The notes below the pieces were generated by a model. That model was not told the origin of the DNA, did no database searches, and saw only the letters and a list, made by a program, of their open reading frames with translations. A stretch of 64,000 nt of DNA from Streptomyces durmitorensis (GTDB taxonomy: Bacteria; Actinomycetota; Actinomycetes; Streptomycetales; Streptomycetaceae), in NCBI RefSeq assembly GCF_023498005.1, contig NZ_CP097289.1:2976001-3040000 (forward strand). Reading direction: 5' to 3'. This document shows positions 41,659 to 50,526 of the stretch, piece after piece. The position numbers and the translations under genes were made by a program. How positions within the stretch are numbered: position 1 is the first letter of the stretch; every line of letters starts with the position of its first letter.

Positions 41659-42759
41659 TCAGCCGGACCCCACGAAGATGACGAGCAGCAGCCACACCAC
41701 CGGCGCGGTCGGCAGCAGCGAGTCGAGGCGGTCCATGATGCCCCCGTGACCGGGGAGCAGCGTGCCCATGTCCTTGATGCCGAGGTCACGCTTGATCATC
41801 GACTCGCCGAGGTCACCGAGCGTCGCGCTCGCGGCGACGGCGAGGCCGATGAGCAGCCCCTGCCACCACGTGCCGCCGTCGATCAAGAACTCCATGCACA
41901 GCGCGCCGCCCGCCATCGCGAACGTCACCGCTCCGACCAGGCCCTCACGGGTCTTGCCCGGGCTGATGCGCGGCGCCAGCTTGTGCTTGCCGAAGCGCCA
42001 GCCGATCGCGTACGCACCGGTGTCGCTGACCACGGTGAGGAGCAGGAACGTGAGCACCCGCATCGCACCGTCGTCCGAGGTGAGCATCATCGCCACGAAC
42101 GTCGCGAGGAACGGGACGTAGAACGCCGCGAAGACGCCTGCCGTGACGTCCTTCAGATAGCCCTCGGGCGGCTCGGTCATCCGCCAGACGAGCACCGCGA
42201 GCGCGGTGAGCGCCATGGCGACCCAGGCGCCCTCGGGCCCCCGGACGTATCCGGCGACGACCATCGCGGCGCCGCCCACAGCGAGCGGAACCAGCGGAGC
42301 CTTGATGCCCTTGCGCTCCTCGAGCCGCGAGGTGAGCTCCCAGAGACCGACCACGACGGCGACTGCTATGACGCCGACGAAGACGGCCTTCACGATGAAG
42401 AGCGACGCGACGATCACCGCGCCGAGCCCCACGCCGACTCCTATGGCCGCCCCGAGATCACGGCCCGCGCTCTTCTTCTGCGGCGCTTGAGGCGCTTGAG
42501 GTGCCTGGGGCGCTTGAGGTGCCTGGGGCGCCTGAGGCGTACGAGGCGCCTCGGGGGCGGGCTGTGATGCGCTGGGCATGGGCTCCTGGGGTACTTCAGG
42601 CATGTCAGGCACGATGGGCATGGGCTGCGTCTCTGCTGGATACAGGGCGTCATGCGCATCGTACGCGGGACCTGCCGGGGCAGCCCCTTGAGCAGGGCCC
42701 TGGTCGGGCGGCCCCCAGTACCCGGCTCTGGGAGGCGCCCCCCAGGAAGAGTCGTTCAC
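41659..42759 (-). CDS. cdsA: Phosphatidate cytidylyltransferase
   Basis: A 366-residue membrane enzyme making CDP-diacylglycerol from phosphatidate and CTP. The C-terminal family signature (SMIKRDLGIKDMGTLLPGHG then GIMDRLDS) is intact, and about eight TM helices cover residues 115-366. The cytoplasmic N terminus of about 110 residues is Pro/Ala/Gln-rich with tandem APQ units, typical of streptomycete versions. It follows frr by 34 bases, in the conserved pyrH-frr-cdsA order. Confidence 0.95.
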   Translation of the reverse strand: MNDSSWGAPPRAGYWGPPDQGPAQGAAPAGPAYDAHDALYPAETQPMPIVPDMPEVPQEPMPSASQPAPEAPRTPQAPQAPQAPQAPQAPQAPQKKSAGRDLGAAIGVGVGLGAVIVASLFIVKAVFVGVIAVAVVVGLWELTSRLEERKGIKAPLVPLAVGGAAMVVAGYVRGPEGAWVAMALTALAVLVWRMTEPPEGYLKDVTAGVFAAFYVPFLATFVAMMLTSDDGAMRVLTFLLLTVVSDTGAYAIGWRFGKHKLAPRISPGKTREGLVGAVTFAMAGGALCMEFLIDGGTWWQGLLIGLAVAASATLGDLGESMIKRDLGIKDMGTLLPGHGGIMDRLDSLLPTAPVVWLLLVIFVGSG

Positions 42760-42793
42760 GGATCGGATTCCTCAGTCCTCAGACCACGAGCCC

Positions 42794-43351
42794 TCAGACC
42801 TCGAGCAGCTCGGCTTCCTTGTGCTTGAGCAGCTCGTCCACCTGGGCGACGTACTTCGCGGTGGTGTCGTCGAGCTCCTTCTCCGCGCGACGGCCCTCGT
42901 CCTCGCCGATGTCGCCGTCCTTGATCGCCTTGTCGATCGCTTCCTTGGCCTTGCGGCGGATGGAGCGGATCGAGATCTTGGAGTCCTCGGCCTTGGTCTT
43001 GGCGACCTTGATGTACTCCTTGCGGCGGTCCTGCGTCAGCTCGGGGAACGTCACCCGGATGATGTTGCCGTCATTGCTCGGGTTGACGCCGAGGTCGGAG
43101 TCGCGGATCGCCTGCTCGATGTTGCGCAGCGCGCTCTTGTCGAACGGGGTCACCACGGCCATCCGCGGCTCGGGCACCGAGAACGAGGCGAGCTGATTGA
43201 TCGGCGTAAGGGCGCCGTAGTAGTCAGCCACGATCTTGTTGAACATCGCCGGGTGCGCACGGCCTGTGCGAATCGCGGCGAAGTCCTCCTTGGCGACCAC
43301 GACGGCCTTCTCCATCTTCTCCTCGGCCTCGAGGAGGGTCTCTTCGATCAC
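42794..43351 (-). CDS. frr: Ribosome recycling factor
   Basis: The 185-residue protein ([20 protein letters not shown], then [19 protein letters not shown] and the [13 protein letters not shown] helix) is full length for RRF, which splits post-termination ribosomes with EF-G. GTG at 43351 has AGGAG six bases upstream; an adjacent GTG at 43354 is too close to it. Downstream of pyrH and upstream of cdsA. Confidence 0.96.
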   Translation of the reverse strand: MIEETLLEAEEKMEKAVVVAKEDFAAIRTGRAHPAMFNKIVADYYGALTPINQLASFSVPEPRMAVVTPFDKSALRNIEQAIRDSDLGVNPSNDGNIIRVTFPELTQDRRKEYIKVAKTKAEDSKISIRSIRRKAKEAIDKAIKDGDIGEDEGRRAEKELDDTTAKYVAQVDELLKHKEAELLEV

Positions 43352-43501
43352 CACTTGCTCCTGCGTGTTGTGAGTGGGCTGGGGGCGCCCCCACACGGTG
43401 AAGTAGGGGGAGTCCATGGGGCGTCGGCTGCGTCGCGTCTCTTTCCCTGCACCGTGTCCGACCGGCAGGGCTTTGTCCATCCCTCGGGGGCGTCGCCGGG
43501 A

Positions 43502-44263
43502 TCAGGCGCGGGTGCCCTCGTCGCCCACGAGTGTGCCGATCTTCTCACCCTTGACAGCACGGGCGATATTGCCGGTGGACAGCAACTCGAAGACCAGGAT
43601 GGGCAGCTTGTTGTCGCGGCACAGGGTGATCGCGGTCATGTCGGCGACCTTCAGGTCGCGGGTGATGACCTCGCCATAGCCGAGCGCGTCGTACTTCACC
43701 GCGTCCGGGTTGGTCTTGGGGTCGGAGTCGTAGACCCCGTCGACGCCGTTCTTGCCCATGAGCAGGGCCTCGGCGTCGATCTCCAGGGCGCGCTGCGCGG
43801 CGGTCGTGTCCGTGGAGAAGTAGGGCATGCCCATACCGGCGCCGAAGATGACCACGCGGCCCTTCTCCAGGTGCCGCACGGCGCGCAGCGGGATGTACGG
43901 CTCCGCGACCTGGCCCATCGTGATGGCGGTCTGCACGCGGCACTCGATGCCCTCCTTCTCCAGGAAGTCCTGGAGGGCGAGGCAGTTCATGACCGTGCCG
44001 AGCATGCCCATGTAGTCGGAGCGCGCACGGTCCATGCCGCGCTGCTGCAGCTCCGCGCCGCGGAAGAAGTTGCCGCCGCCGATGACGGCCGCGATCTGGG
44101 CGCCGTCGCGGACGACCGCGGCGATCTCCTTGGCGATCGCGTGCACCACATCGGGGTCGACGCCAAGGCCGCCCCCGCCGGCGAATGCCTCACCGGAGAG
44201 CTTCAGCAGGAAACGACCGGCGACTTTGTCGTCACCACTGTTTGTGTCGGCCTTGGTGGTCAT
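43502..44263 (-). CDS. pyrH: UMP kinase
   Basis: The 253-residue amino-acid-kinase-fold enzyme phosphorylates UMP to UDP. Visible motifs are [55 protein letters not shown] and [19 protein letters not shown] at 44263 gives the usual start; the extra upstream frame overlaps the tsf terminator. It is followed by frr after 150 bases. Confidence 0.96.
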   Translation of the reverse strand: MTTKADTNSGDDKVAGRFLLKLSGEAFAGGGGLGVDPDVVHAIAKEIAAVVRDGAQIAAVIGGGNFFRGAELQQRGMDRARSDYMGMLGTVMNCLALQDFLEKEGIECRVQTAITMGQVAEPYIPLRAVRHLEKGRVVIFGAGMGMPYFSTDTTAAQRALEIDAEALLMGKNGVDGVYDSDPKTNPDAVKYDALGYGEVITRDLKVADMTAITLCRDNKLPILVFELLSTGNIARAVKGEKIGTLVGDEGTRA

Positions 44264-44302
44264 GGAGTTCTCGCTTCTTTTTGCTCGGCGCACATACGAA
44301 GA

Positions 44303-44352
44303 AGGCCACTGCCGGTGGGGTGTTGTTCGCATCCCATGCTCGGCAATGGCCT
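44303..44352 (-). terminator. Terminator between tsf and pyrH
   Basis: Arms 44303-44314 and 44341-44352 (AGGCCACTGCCG / CGGCAATGGCCT) pair with one G-U/mismatch around a 26-base loop. On the minus strand the stem is followed by TCTTCGT. It lies 98 bases downstream of tsf and upstream of the pyrH start. Confidence 0.7.
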
Positions 44353-44449
44353 CCTCGTCAGATCTGCGGTCGTACGTCGCGTACTGCGTGGGGTACGCGG
44401 GCGACCGCTGTCGACCCTAGCGGGGTCTACCGTCGATCGCGGTACGGAC

Positions 44450-45286
44450 TCAGATGCCGACCTTGATGCGCGAGAAGCGCTTCAGGGTGACACCGGCCTC
44501 GTCCAGGACCTTCTGGACGGACTTCTTGTTGTCGAGCGCGTACGGCTGACCGAGGAGGGTGGCCTCCTTGAAGAAGCCGTTGACGCGACCCTCGACGATC
44601 TTGGGCAGCGCGGCCTCGGGCTTGCCCTCGGCGCGGGTGGTCTCCTCGGCGACGCGACGCTCGGACTCGACGACCTCGGCCGGGACGTCCTCGCGGGAGA
44701 GGTACTTCGGCGCGAAGGCGGCGATGTGCTGCGCGATGCCCTTGGCGAGGTCGGCGTCGGCCTTGTCCAGCTCGACCAGGACACCGATCTGCGGGGGCAG
44801 GTCGGGCATGGTGCGGTGCATGTACGCGGTGACGAAGGCGCCCGAGAACTGCGCGAAGCGGTCCAGGACGATCTTCTCGCCGAGGTTGGCGTTGGCCTCG
44901 TCGACGTACGCCTGGACGGTCTTGCCGGCCTCGATCTCGGACGCGAGGAGCGCCGCGAGGTCGGCCGGGGACGTCTTGGCGATGTGCGCGGCGAGCGAGT
45001 TCGCGACAGCCTGGAACTTCTCGCCCTTGGCGACGAAGTCCGTCTCGCACTTCAGCTCGACGATCACGCCGGAGGTGTTGTCGTCCGCGATGAGGGAGAC
45101 CACGGCGCCGTTCTCGGCGGAGCGGCCCTCACGCTTGGCGACGCCCTTCTGGCCCTTGATGCGCAGGGCTTCGACGGCCTTGTCGACGCTGCCGTCGGCC
45201 TCGTCGAGCGCCTTCTTGCAGTCCATCATGCCGGCGCCCGTGAGCTCACGAAGCTTCTTGACGTCAGCGGCGGTGTAGTTCGCCAT
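44450..45286 (-). CDS. tsf: Elongation factor Ts
   Basis: The 278-residue EF-Ts is the guanine-nucleotide exchange factor of EF-Tu. The N-terminal domain (NYTAADVKKLRELTGAGMMD, CKKALDEADGSVDKAVEALR) and the TDFVAK motif (ELKCETDFVAKGEKF) are conserved. ATG at 45286 is the standard start. Follows rpsB on the same strand after a hairpin. Confidence 0.97.
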   Translation of the reverse strand: MANYTAADVKKLRELTGAGMMDCKKALDEADGSVDKAVEALRIKGQKGVAKREGRSAENGAVVSLIADDNTSGVIVELKCETDFVAKGEKFQAVANSLAAHIAKTSPADLAALLASEIEAGKTVQAYVDEANANLGEKIVLDRFAQFSGAFVTAYMHRTMPDLPPQIGVLVELDKADADLAKGIAQHIAAFAPKYLSREDVPAEVVESERRVAEETTRAEGKPEAALPKIVEGRVNGFFKEATLLGQPYALDNKKSVQKVLDEAGVTLKRFSRIKVGI

Positions 45287-45330
45287 GATCCTGAAATTCT
45301 CTCTCGACAGTCGGAAAGATCTACGGGTGA

Positions 45331-45358
45331 ACGGCGGGGGCCCACAGGCCCCCGCCGT
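45331..45358 (-). terminator. Perfect 12-bp hairpin between rpsB and tsf (attenuator or terminator)
   Basis: Arms 45331-45342 (ACGGCGGGGGCC) and 45347-45358 (GGCCCCCGCCGT) with loop CACA. It lies just past the rpsB stop and 45 bases before the tsf start, so it may set the rpsB:tsf transcript ratio. Confidence 0.75.
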
Positions 45359-45379
45359 CAACTACCGAACCTGTGAAGG

Positions 45380-46336
45380 TCAGGCCTGCTCGGCGTCCGC
45401 GGCCGGGGCCTCGGCGTCAGCCGCGGCGGCGGGGGCGTCGGCCTGCTCGGCGTCGGCGACCTTCTCCGTCTCGGCGGACTTCTGAACCTCGGCCTCGGCC
45501 TCGGCGGCCTTCGGCTCGTCGGCCTTGGCCTCCTCAGCCTTGGGCTCGTCGGCCTTCTTCTCGCCCTCGAGCAGGTCGCGCTCCCACTCGGCGAGCGGCT
45601 CGCCGGCGGCCTTCTCGCCCGGCTTCTGGTCGCCCGTGGCCACGCCGGAACGGGAGATGAGTCCCTCGGCGACGGCGTCGGCGATCACGCGGGTGAGCAG
45701 GGTGACGGAGCGGATCGCGTCGTCGTTGCCCGGGATCTTGTAGTCGACCTCGTCGGGGTCGCAGTTGGTGTCGAGGATGGCGACGACCGGAATGTTGAGC
45801 TTCCGGGCCTCACCGACCGCGATGTGCTCCTTCTTGGTGTCCACGATCCAGACGGCGCTGGGCACCTTGGACATCTCGCGGATACCGCCGAGGGTCTTCT
45901 CCAGCTTGGCCTTCTCGCGGGAGAGGACGAGCAGCTCCTTCTTGGTGAGGCCGGACGCGGCCACATCCTCGAAGTCGATCTGCTCGAGCTCCTTCAGGCG
46001 CTGCAGGCGCTTGTAGACGGTCGAGAAGTTGGTGAGCATGCCGCCCAGCCAGCGCTGGTTCACGTAGGGCATGCCGACGCGGGTCGCCTGCTCGGCGATG
46101 GCCTCCTGCGCCTGCTTCTTCGTGCCGACGAACATGACCGTGCCGCCGTGGGCGACGGTCTCCTTGACGAACTCGTAGGCGCGGTCGATGTACGACAGCG
46201 ACTGGAGCAGGTCGATGATGTAGATGCCGTTGCGCTCCGTGAAGATGAAGCGCTTCATCTTCGGGTTCCAACGACGGGTCTGGTGACCGAAGTGGACGCC
46301 GCTTTCCAGCAGCTCCCGCATCGTGACGACGGCCAT
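45380..46336 (-). CDS. rpsB: 30S ribosomal protein S2
   Basis: A 318-residue S2. The core ([73 protein letters not shown]) is complete by about residue 235. The C-terminal 70 residues are an Ala/Glu/Lys/Asp-rich low-complexity tail usual in streptomycetes. ATG at 46336 follows an AGGAG. First gene of the rpsB-tsf pair. Confidence 0.97.
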   Translation of the reverse strand: MAVVTMRELLESGVHFGHQTRRWNPKMKRFIFTERNGIYIIDLLQSLSYIDRAYEFVKETVAHGGTVMFVGTKKQAQEAIAEQATRVGMPYVNQRWLGGMLTNFSTVYKRLQRLKELEQIDFEDVAASGLTKKELLVLSREKAKLEKTLGGIREMSKVPSAVWIVDTKKEHIAVGEARKLNIPVVAILDTNCDPDEVDYKIPGNDDAIRSVTLLTRVIADAVAEGLISRSGVATGDQKPGEKAAGEPLAEWERDLLEGEKKADEPKAEEAKADEPKAAEAEAEVQKSAETEKVADAEQADAPAAAADAEAPAADAEQA

Positions 46337-46617
46337 GGCCGTACTCCTAGGTGTTCTCGGTTGTGCCGCGTCCGCCGGATGGCGGTCGCGCCTGACGCCC
46401 GCGATGCGCCGTGCCACAAAGGACCGAGAGGCGCTGGCACCTGGCTTTTCAGGGCCTGGTGTCGGGGCGTGCGAAGTCGACCCGGTGACCCGGATCGCCA
46501 CAAGAAGTGTACGGGACCCGCGAGGCAGCGGGTGACGCCGCTGTCCACAACCAGCTGGTCATCCACAGATCCACGCCATGATCCCCGCGGACGGGCCCGG
46601 CGCGGGACGGTTCTGGC
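46337..46617. promoter_or_regulatory. Divergent region between rpsB and the M23 peptidase gene
   Basis: 281 bases. On the rpsB side an inverted pair around CCAGGTGCC and GGCACCTGG could form a leader hairpin. Near 46551-46570 there are two DnaA-box-like words (TGTCCACAA and TCATCCACAG). No gene is credible. It should hold both promoters; no -10/-35 is certain. Confidence 0.45.
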
Positions 46618-47508
46618 ATGTCTCACATGCGACGAGAGCTGAGCCTGGCGCTGTTGACCGTGGTGCTGATCACTGCGGTGATCCTGCCCGCGGGCGCTGC
46701 GGGTGGACCGGCGCCGAGGGCGGGTGGAGCGCCGGTGCCGGGGGCGGGTGGCGTGCCCGGCGGAGAGCCGGTGCCGGGGGCGGGTGGCGTGCCCGGCGGA
46801 GAGTCCGTGCCGAGGGTGGGCGGTGCGCCCGGCGGCGAGCCCGTGCCGAAGGTGGGCGGTGCGTGGCCCGTGGGGGTGCGGCCCCCTGTCGTACGGGGCT
46901 GGGAGCCCCCTGCGACGGAGTACGGCCGGGGGCACCGGGGCGTGGATCTCACGGCGCCGCCGGGTGCCGTGGTCCGGGCTGCGGCTCCGGGCAAGGTCTC
47001 TTTCGCGGGCCGGGTGGCCGGCCGGGGAGTGATCGCGGTGGAGCTGGCGGGCACGGGGGATCCACCGCTGCGCACGACGTACGAGCCGGTGCGGGCCACG
47101 GTCAAGAAGGGCGCCGAGGTGGCGGCGGGCGAGGCCCTTGGGGTGCTGGAACTCCCCACGGCCCACTGCCCGGGCAGCTGCCTGCACTGGGGCCTGCTGC
47201 GGGCCGACGCATACCTGGACCCCCTGTCACTGATGCCACCGTGGCTCCTGCGGCGCGGGGCGTCCCGCCTGCTGCCGGTGAAGGGCGTGCCGGTACCGGA
47301 GGCCGAGGTGCCGGAGGCCGAGGTACCGGAGGCCGAGGTGCCGGAGGCCGAGGTGCCGGAGGTCCGCGTTCCGATGCCGGGGGTCGACGTGCCGATGCCC
47401 GAGGTAGATGTGCCGATGCCGGAGGTCCGCGACCCGATGCCGGAGGTCCGCGAGCGAGGCCTCAGCCCCGCACGCCCCGCAGCGCCATGGCGACGGCCGC
47501 TTCGGTGA
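46618..47508 (+). CDS. Secreted M23-like (LytM) peptidase, probably degenerate
   Basis: A 296-residue protein with an N-terminal signal segment (LSLALLTVVLITAVILPAGA). A Gly/Pro/Val repeat region (VPGAGGVPGGEPVP-type) covers residues 30-85. The LytM core spans about 90-210: YGRGHRGVDL supplies the first zinc His/Asp, but the HxH motif reads CLHWG, so the first His is Cys and catalysis is doubtful; it may act as an amidase activator. The C terminus (residues 220-285) is tandem EAEVP and VPMPEVD units. It overlaps the convergent TetR gene by 47 bases. Confidence 0.8.
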   Translation: MSHMRRELSLALLTVVLITAVILPAGAAGGPAPRAGGAPVPGAGGVPGGEPVPGAGGVPGGESVPRVGGAPGGEPVPKVGGAWPVGVRPPVVRGWEPPATEYGRGHRGVDLTAPPGAVVRAAAPGKVSFAGRVAGRGVIAVELAGTGDPPLRTTYEPVRATVKKGAEVAAGEALGVLELPTAHCPGSCLHWGLLRADAYLDPLSLMPPWLLRRGASRLLPVKGVPVPEAEVPEAEVPEAEVPEAEVPEVRVPMPGVDVPMPEVDVPMPEVRDPMPEVRERGLSPARPAAPWRRPLR

Positions 47509-48043
47509 TGGCGGACGGATCCTCGGCGGCGCCCAGCTCGATCCGCCGCACAGCCGCGTCCACGACACCCTGCAGGAGCATCGCCGCGAGCCGGGGCTCT
47601 GCATGCCCCAGGTCGCGCAGCGCCTCGCCGATCATGGCGACGAGCCCACCGTGCGCGGCACGGATCTTCTCCCGCGCCCCCGCGTCCAGCTCGGCGGCGG
47701 AGATCGCGACGACGGCGCGGTGCCGCCGGTCCCCCACCAGATCGAGCTGCCGCCTGACGTACGCCTCGACCTTGCCCTCGGCGGAGTCCGCACCCTCCAT
47801 CGCCGCCGAGACCTCCGCGGCCCAGACGGGGAAGTCAACCTCGCAGAGCTCTTCCACGACCGCGGCACGCGACCGGAAGTACTCGTACACGGATGACCGC
47901 GCGAGCCCCGTGCGCTCGGCGAGAGCGGGGAAGGTCAATGCCTCCGTACCGCCCTCGGACAGCAGGGACCGCGCGGCGTCCAGGAGGGCGCCCCGCTGCA
48001 TCGACCGGTGCTCGGCCACAGAGGCCGCTCGAATCCTTGGCAC
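47462..48043 (-). CDS. TetR-family transcriptional regulator
   Basis: About 193 residues. TetR HTH: GALLDAARSLLSEGGTEALT, then FPALAERTGLARSSVYEYFR; helical ligand domain follows. The GTG at 48043 gives the N terminus PRIRAASVAEHRS that I recall for streptomycete orthologues next to whiG, but the GGAGG is very close to it, so the Met 14 codons later remains possible. Between whiG and rpsB in the conserved order. Target unknown. Confidence 0.85.
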   Translation of the reverse strand: MPRIRAASVAEHRSMQRGALLDAARSLLSEGGTEALTFPALAERTGLARSSVYEYFRSRAAVVEELCEVDFPVWAAEVSAAMEGADSAEGKVEAYVRRQLDLVGDRRHRAVVAISAAELDAGAREKIRAAHGGLVAMIGEALRDLGHAEPRLAAMLLQGVVDAAVRRIELGAAEDPSAITEAAVAMALRGVRG

Positions 48044-48151
48044 GCCCTCCACTCTACGGACGTGACCGCGGGGACGGGAGTCGATCCACCTCGAAGAACC
48101 CCACACCCCCACCGCACGGCACAGGCCGGGGGCAGGGACGATTCAGCGCGC

Positions 48152-48994
48152 TCAGCGGCCGAAACTCGCCAGCTTCGCCCGCAGCTGGAGCACCGATTTC
48201 GTGTGGATCTGGCTCACCCGGCTCTCCGTCACCCCGAGCACATTGCCGATCTCGGCGAGCGTGAGACCTTCGTAGTAGTAGAGCGTGACGACGGTCTTCT
48301 CCCGCTCCGGCAACGTGTTGATCGCGCGCGCGAGCAGCCGCCGCAGCTCGCGGTCCTCGGCGACCTCCACGGGGTTGTCGGCCGCGGTGTCCTCGAGCGT
48401 GTCCATCAGGCTCAGCCGATTGCCGCCCTCGCCGCCGGCGTGCAGGAGCTCCTCCAGAGCCACTACGTTCGCCAGCGACAACTGGCTGAAAACAGCGTGC
48501 AGTTCCTCCAGCGCGATCCCCATCTCGTGGGCGACCTCGCTCTCCGACGGCGTGCGCCGCAACTGCGCCTCGAGCGTGGCGTAGGCCCGCTCGACGTTGC
48601 GCGCCTTCTGCCGCACGGACCGGGGAATCCAGTCGAGCGCACGGAGTTCGTCGATCATCGCGCCACGGATGCGGGTGATCGCGTACGTCTCGAACTTGAT
48701 GGACCGTTCGATGTCGAACTTCTCGATCGCGTCGATCAGACCGAACACCCCGGACGAGACGAAGTCCGCCTGCTCGACATTGGGCGGCAGCCCCACGCTG
48801 ACCCGTCCCGCGACGTACTTCACCAGCGGCGAGTAGTGCAGGATCAACTGCTCGCGCAGCCGCCCGTCCCCCGTCTCCTTGTACGACCGCCACAGCTCGT
48901 CCAGCGACGAGGGCGCGGGGGGCCGCTCCTGCTCGCCGCTACGGGCGGCGGGGGGAGCTGCCGCCCGATCGGACCCTGAGGTGTGCTGGGGCAT
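48152..48994 (-). CDS. whiG: RNA polymerase sigma factor WhiG
   Basis: The 280-residue FliA-type sigma factor has region 2 ([59 protein letters not shown]), region 3 and region 4 ([20 protein letters not shown]). The N terminus [12 protein letters not shown] matches WhiG of S. coelicolor as I recall it. WhiG drives early sporulation genes in aerial hyphae and is held by anti-sigma RsiG with c-di-GMP. This is the strongest organism marker in the window. Start ATG 48994. Confidence 0.96.
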   Translation of the reverse strand: MPQHTSGSDRAAAPPAARSGEQERPPAPSSLDELWRSYKETGDGRLREQLILHYSPLVKYVAGRVSVGLPPNVEQADFVSSGVFGLIDAIEKFDIERSIKFETYAITRIRGAMIDELRALDWIPRSVRQKARNVERAYATLEAQLRRTPSESEVAHEMGIALEELHAVFSQLSLANVVALEELLHAGGEGGNRLSLMDTLEDTAADNPVEVAEDRELRRLLARAINTLPEREKTVVTLYYYEGLTLAEIGNVLGVTESRVSQIHTKSVLQLRAKLASFGR

Positions 48995-49329
48995 TCGTTG
49001 CCTTGAGCCGTTCTGCCGTGAACTGGTGAGGTCGCGCGAGCCGATGGATTCGCCCGCGCCCGCGAGGTGGTGGGATTGCGTGAAGTGAATGAGGTTGTCC
49101 GTCTGCCGTCTGCTTGCCTGTGGTTGCCTGTCCGCGTCGGAATCCTTGTGAGCGTAGCGTGACTGGAGTGTCGCAGTGTGCGAACAGTAGGGGATCCCGC
49201 GTACGCAGATACGTTCCGCTGGGCGCCCCACCGAGTTCCCCTCGTCGCCTTCTGTGACGACTCCGGAGGGCCAACTACGTGTCTTTGCAAGGCCGTCGGG
49301 GGTTCATCCAGACGGCCGAACACACTCGG
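48995..49329. promoter_or_regulatory. Region upstream of whiG
   Basis: 335 bases between the dprA stop and the whiG ATG. No gene is convincing. It should carry the whiG promoter. The stretch GTGTGCGAACAGTAGGGGAT around 49177-49196 is the least repetitive part, but no promoter can be assigned with confidence. Confidence 0.4.
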
Positions 49330-50526
49330 TCACGAACCCCCTCCCTTCGGGAAGACCGACACAATCGCCTGGCGTGTCAACTGCCAGCCGTCGCCGTGTC
49401 GTTCGACGAACCCCAGTGAGCGCAACTCGTACAGCCGACCGATCGCTTCGTCCGCCACCGTGCCCGCGCCGAGTGCGACCTCCCGAACCGACGCGCTCCC
49501 CCGGGCGGGCAGCGCCGCCAGGACACGCGCCGCGTCCGGGGCGAGCAGATCGCGCGGCACGACGGGACCGCGCCGCTCCGGGGCCAGCTCGCCCATGTCG
49601 CCGACCAGCTCGACGACTTCCGCCGCGTCGGTGACCAGAACGCCGTCACCCCGCAGCAGCTCATGCACCCCCGCCGAGAGGCCGCTGGTGGCGGGGCCCG
49701 GCACCCCCATCGTGAACCGGCCGAGCTCCTGCGCACTGCGCGCCGTGGCGAGCGCCCCGCTGCGGTAGGCCGCCTCGACGACGACGCTGCCCCGGGTGAG
49801 GGCGGCGATCACGCGGTTCCGGAGGATGAATCTGCTGGGCGTGGGGTGGTCGCCGGGCGGCAACTCCCCCACCACCAGGCCTTGTTCCGCGATTCTCTTG
49901 ATCAACTCGGCGTGTCCTCGCGGATAGGCCCGGTCGACCCCGCACGCGAGCACCGCGACCGTGGCCCCACCGGCCCCCAGAGCTCCCCGGTGGGCGGCCC
50001 CGTCCACCCCATAGGCACCACCCGACACGACCACCCAGCCCCGCTCGGCGAGCCCCGCGCCGAGGTCGGCCGCCATGTGCGCCCCGTACTCCGTGCAGGC
50101 CCGTGCGCCGACCACGGCCACCGACCGCAGCGCCCATATCCGCAGGCTGGGCCGCCCCCGCACCCACAGCCCCACCGGCCGCGCGTCCCCCAGGTCGTCC
50201 AGCTGGACGGGCCACTCCGCCTCCCCCGGGCACACGAACCGCACCCCCGCGTCCCGTGCCACCGCCAGGTCCCGCTCGGGCCGCGCCTTGCCTGCCCGCG
50301 CCCGCAGCCCTTCCCAACGCGCCGGCGTCACCCCGTCAAGGCGCTCCTCCCCCTCGGTCAGCCGCCGCACCACTTCGACGGCCCCGGTCTCCCGCAACCA
50401 TCGCCCTCCCACCTCGTCCCCCGGTTCGAGAATCCGGGTCAGGGCGACCCTCGCCAGCCGCTCCTCCTTCGGGCCGGGGCCCGAGGCCGAGGCCGCTCCC
50501 GAAGCCGATCCCGATGCCGAGGTCAT
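49330..50526 (-). CDS. dprA: DNA-processing protein DprA
   Basis: The 398-residue protein has the Rossmann-like DprA core: RSVAVVGARACTEYGAHMAA, VVVSGGAYGVDGAAHRGAL, VLACGVDRAYPRGHAELIKR and RFILRNRVIAALTRGSVVVE. A C-terminal winged-helix (VREVALGAGTVADEAIGRLY) is present. DprA loads RecA on incoming single-stranded DNA. ATG at 50526 overlaps the comM stop as ATGA, so it is coupled to the upstream Mg-chelatase-like gene. Confidence 0.93.
   Translation of the reverse strand: MTSASGSASGAASASGPGPKEERLARVALTRILEPGDEVGGRWLRETGAVEVVRRLTEGEERLDGVTPARWEGLRARAGKARPERDLAVARDAGVRFVCPGEAEWPVQLDDLGDARPVGLWVRGRPSLRIWALRSVAVVGARACTEYGAHMAADLGAGLAERGWVVVSGGAYGVDGAAHRGALGAGGATVAVLACGVDRAYPRGHAELIKRIAEQGLVVGELPPGDHPTPSRFILRNRVIAALTRGSVVVEAAYRSGALATARSAQELGRFTMGVPGPATSGLSAGVHELLRGDGVLVTDAAEVVELVGDMGELAPERRGPVVPRDLLAPDAARVLAALPARGSASVREVALGAGTVADEAIGRLYELRSLGFVERHGDGWQLTRQAIVSVFPKGGGS

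Noticed and set aside
42821..45376. An 851-codon plus-strand frame across frr, pyrH and tsf
   Set aside because: Opposite strand of three certain core genes; no recognisable motif.
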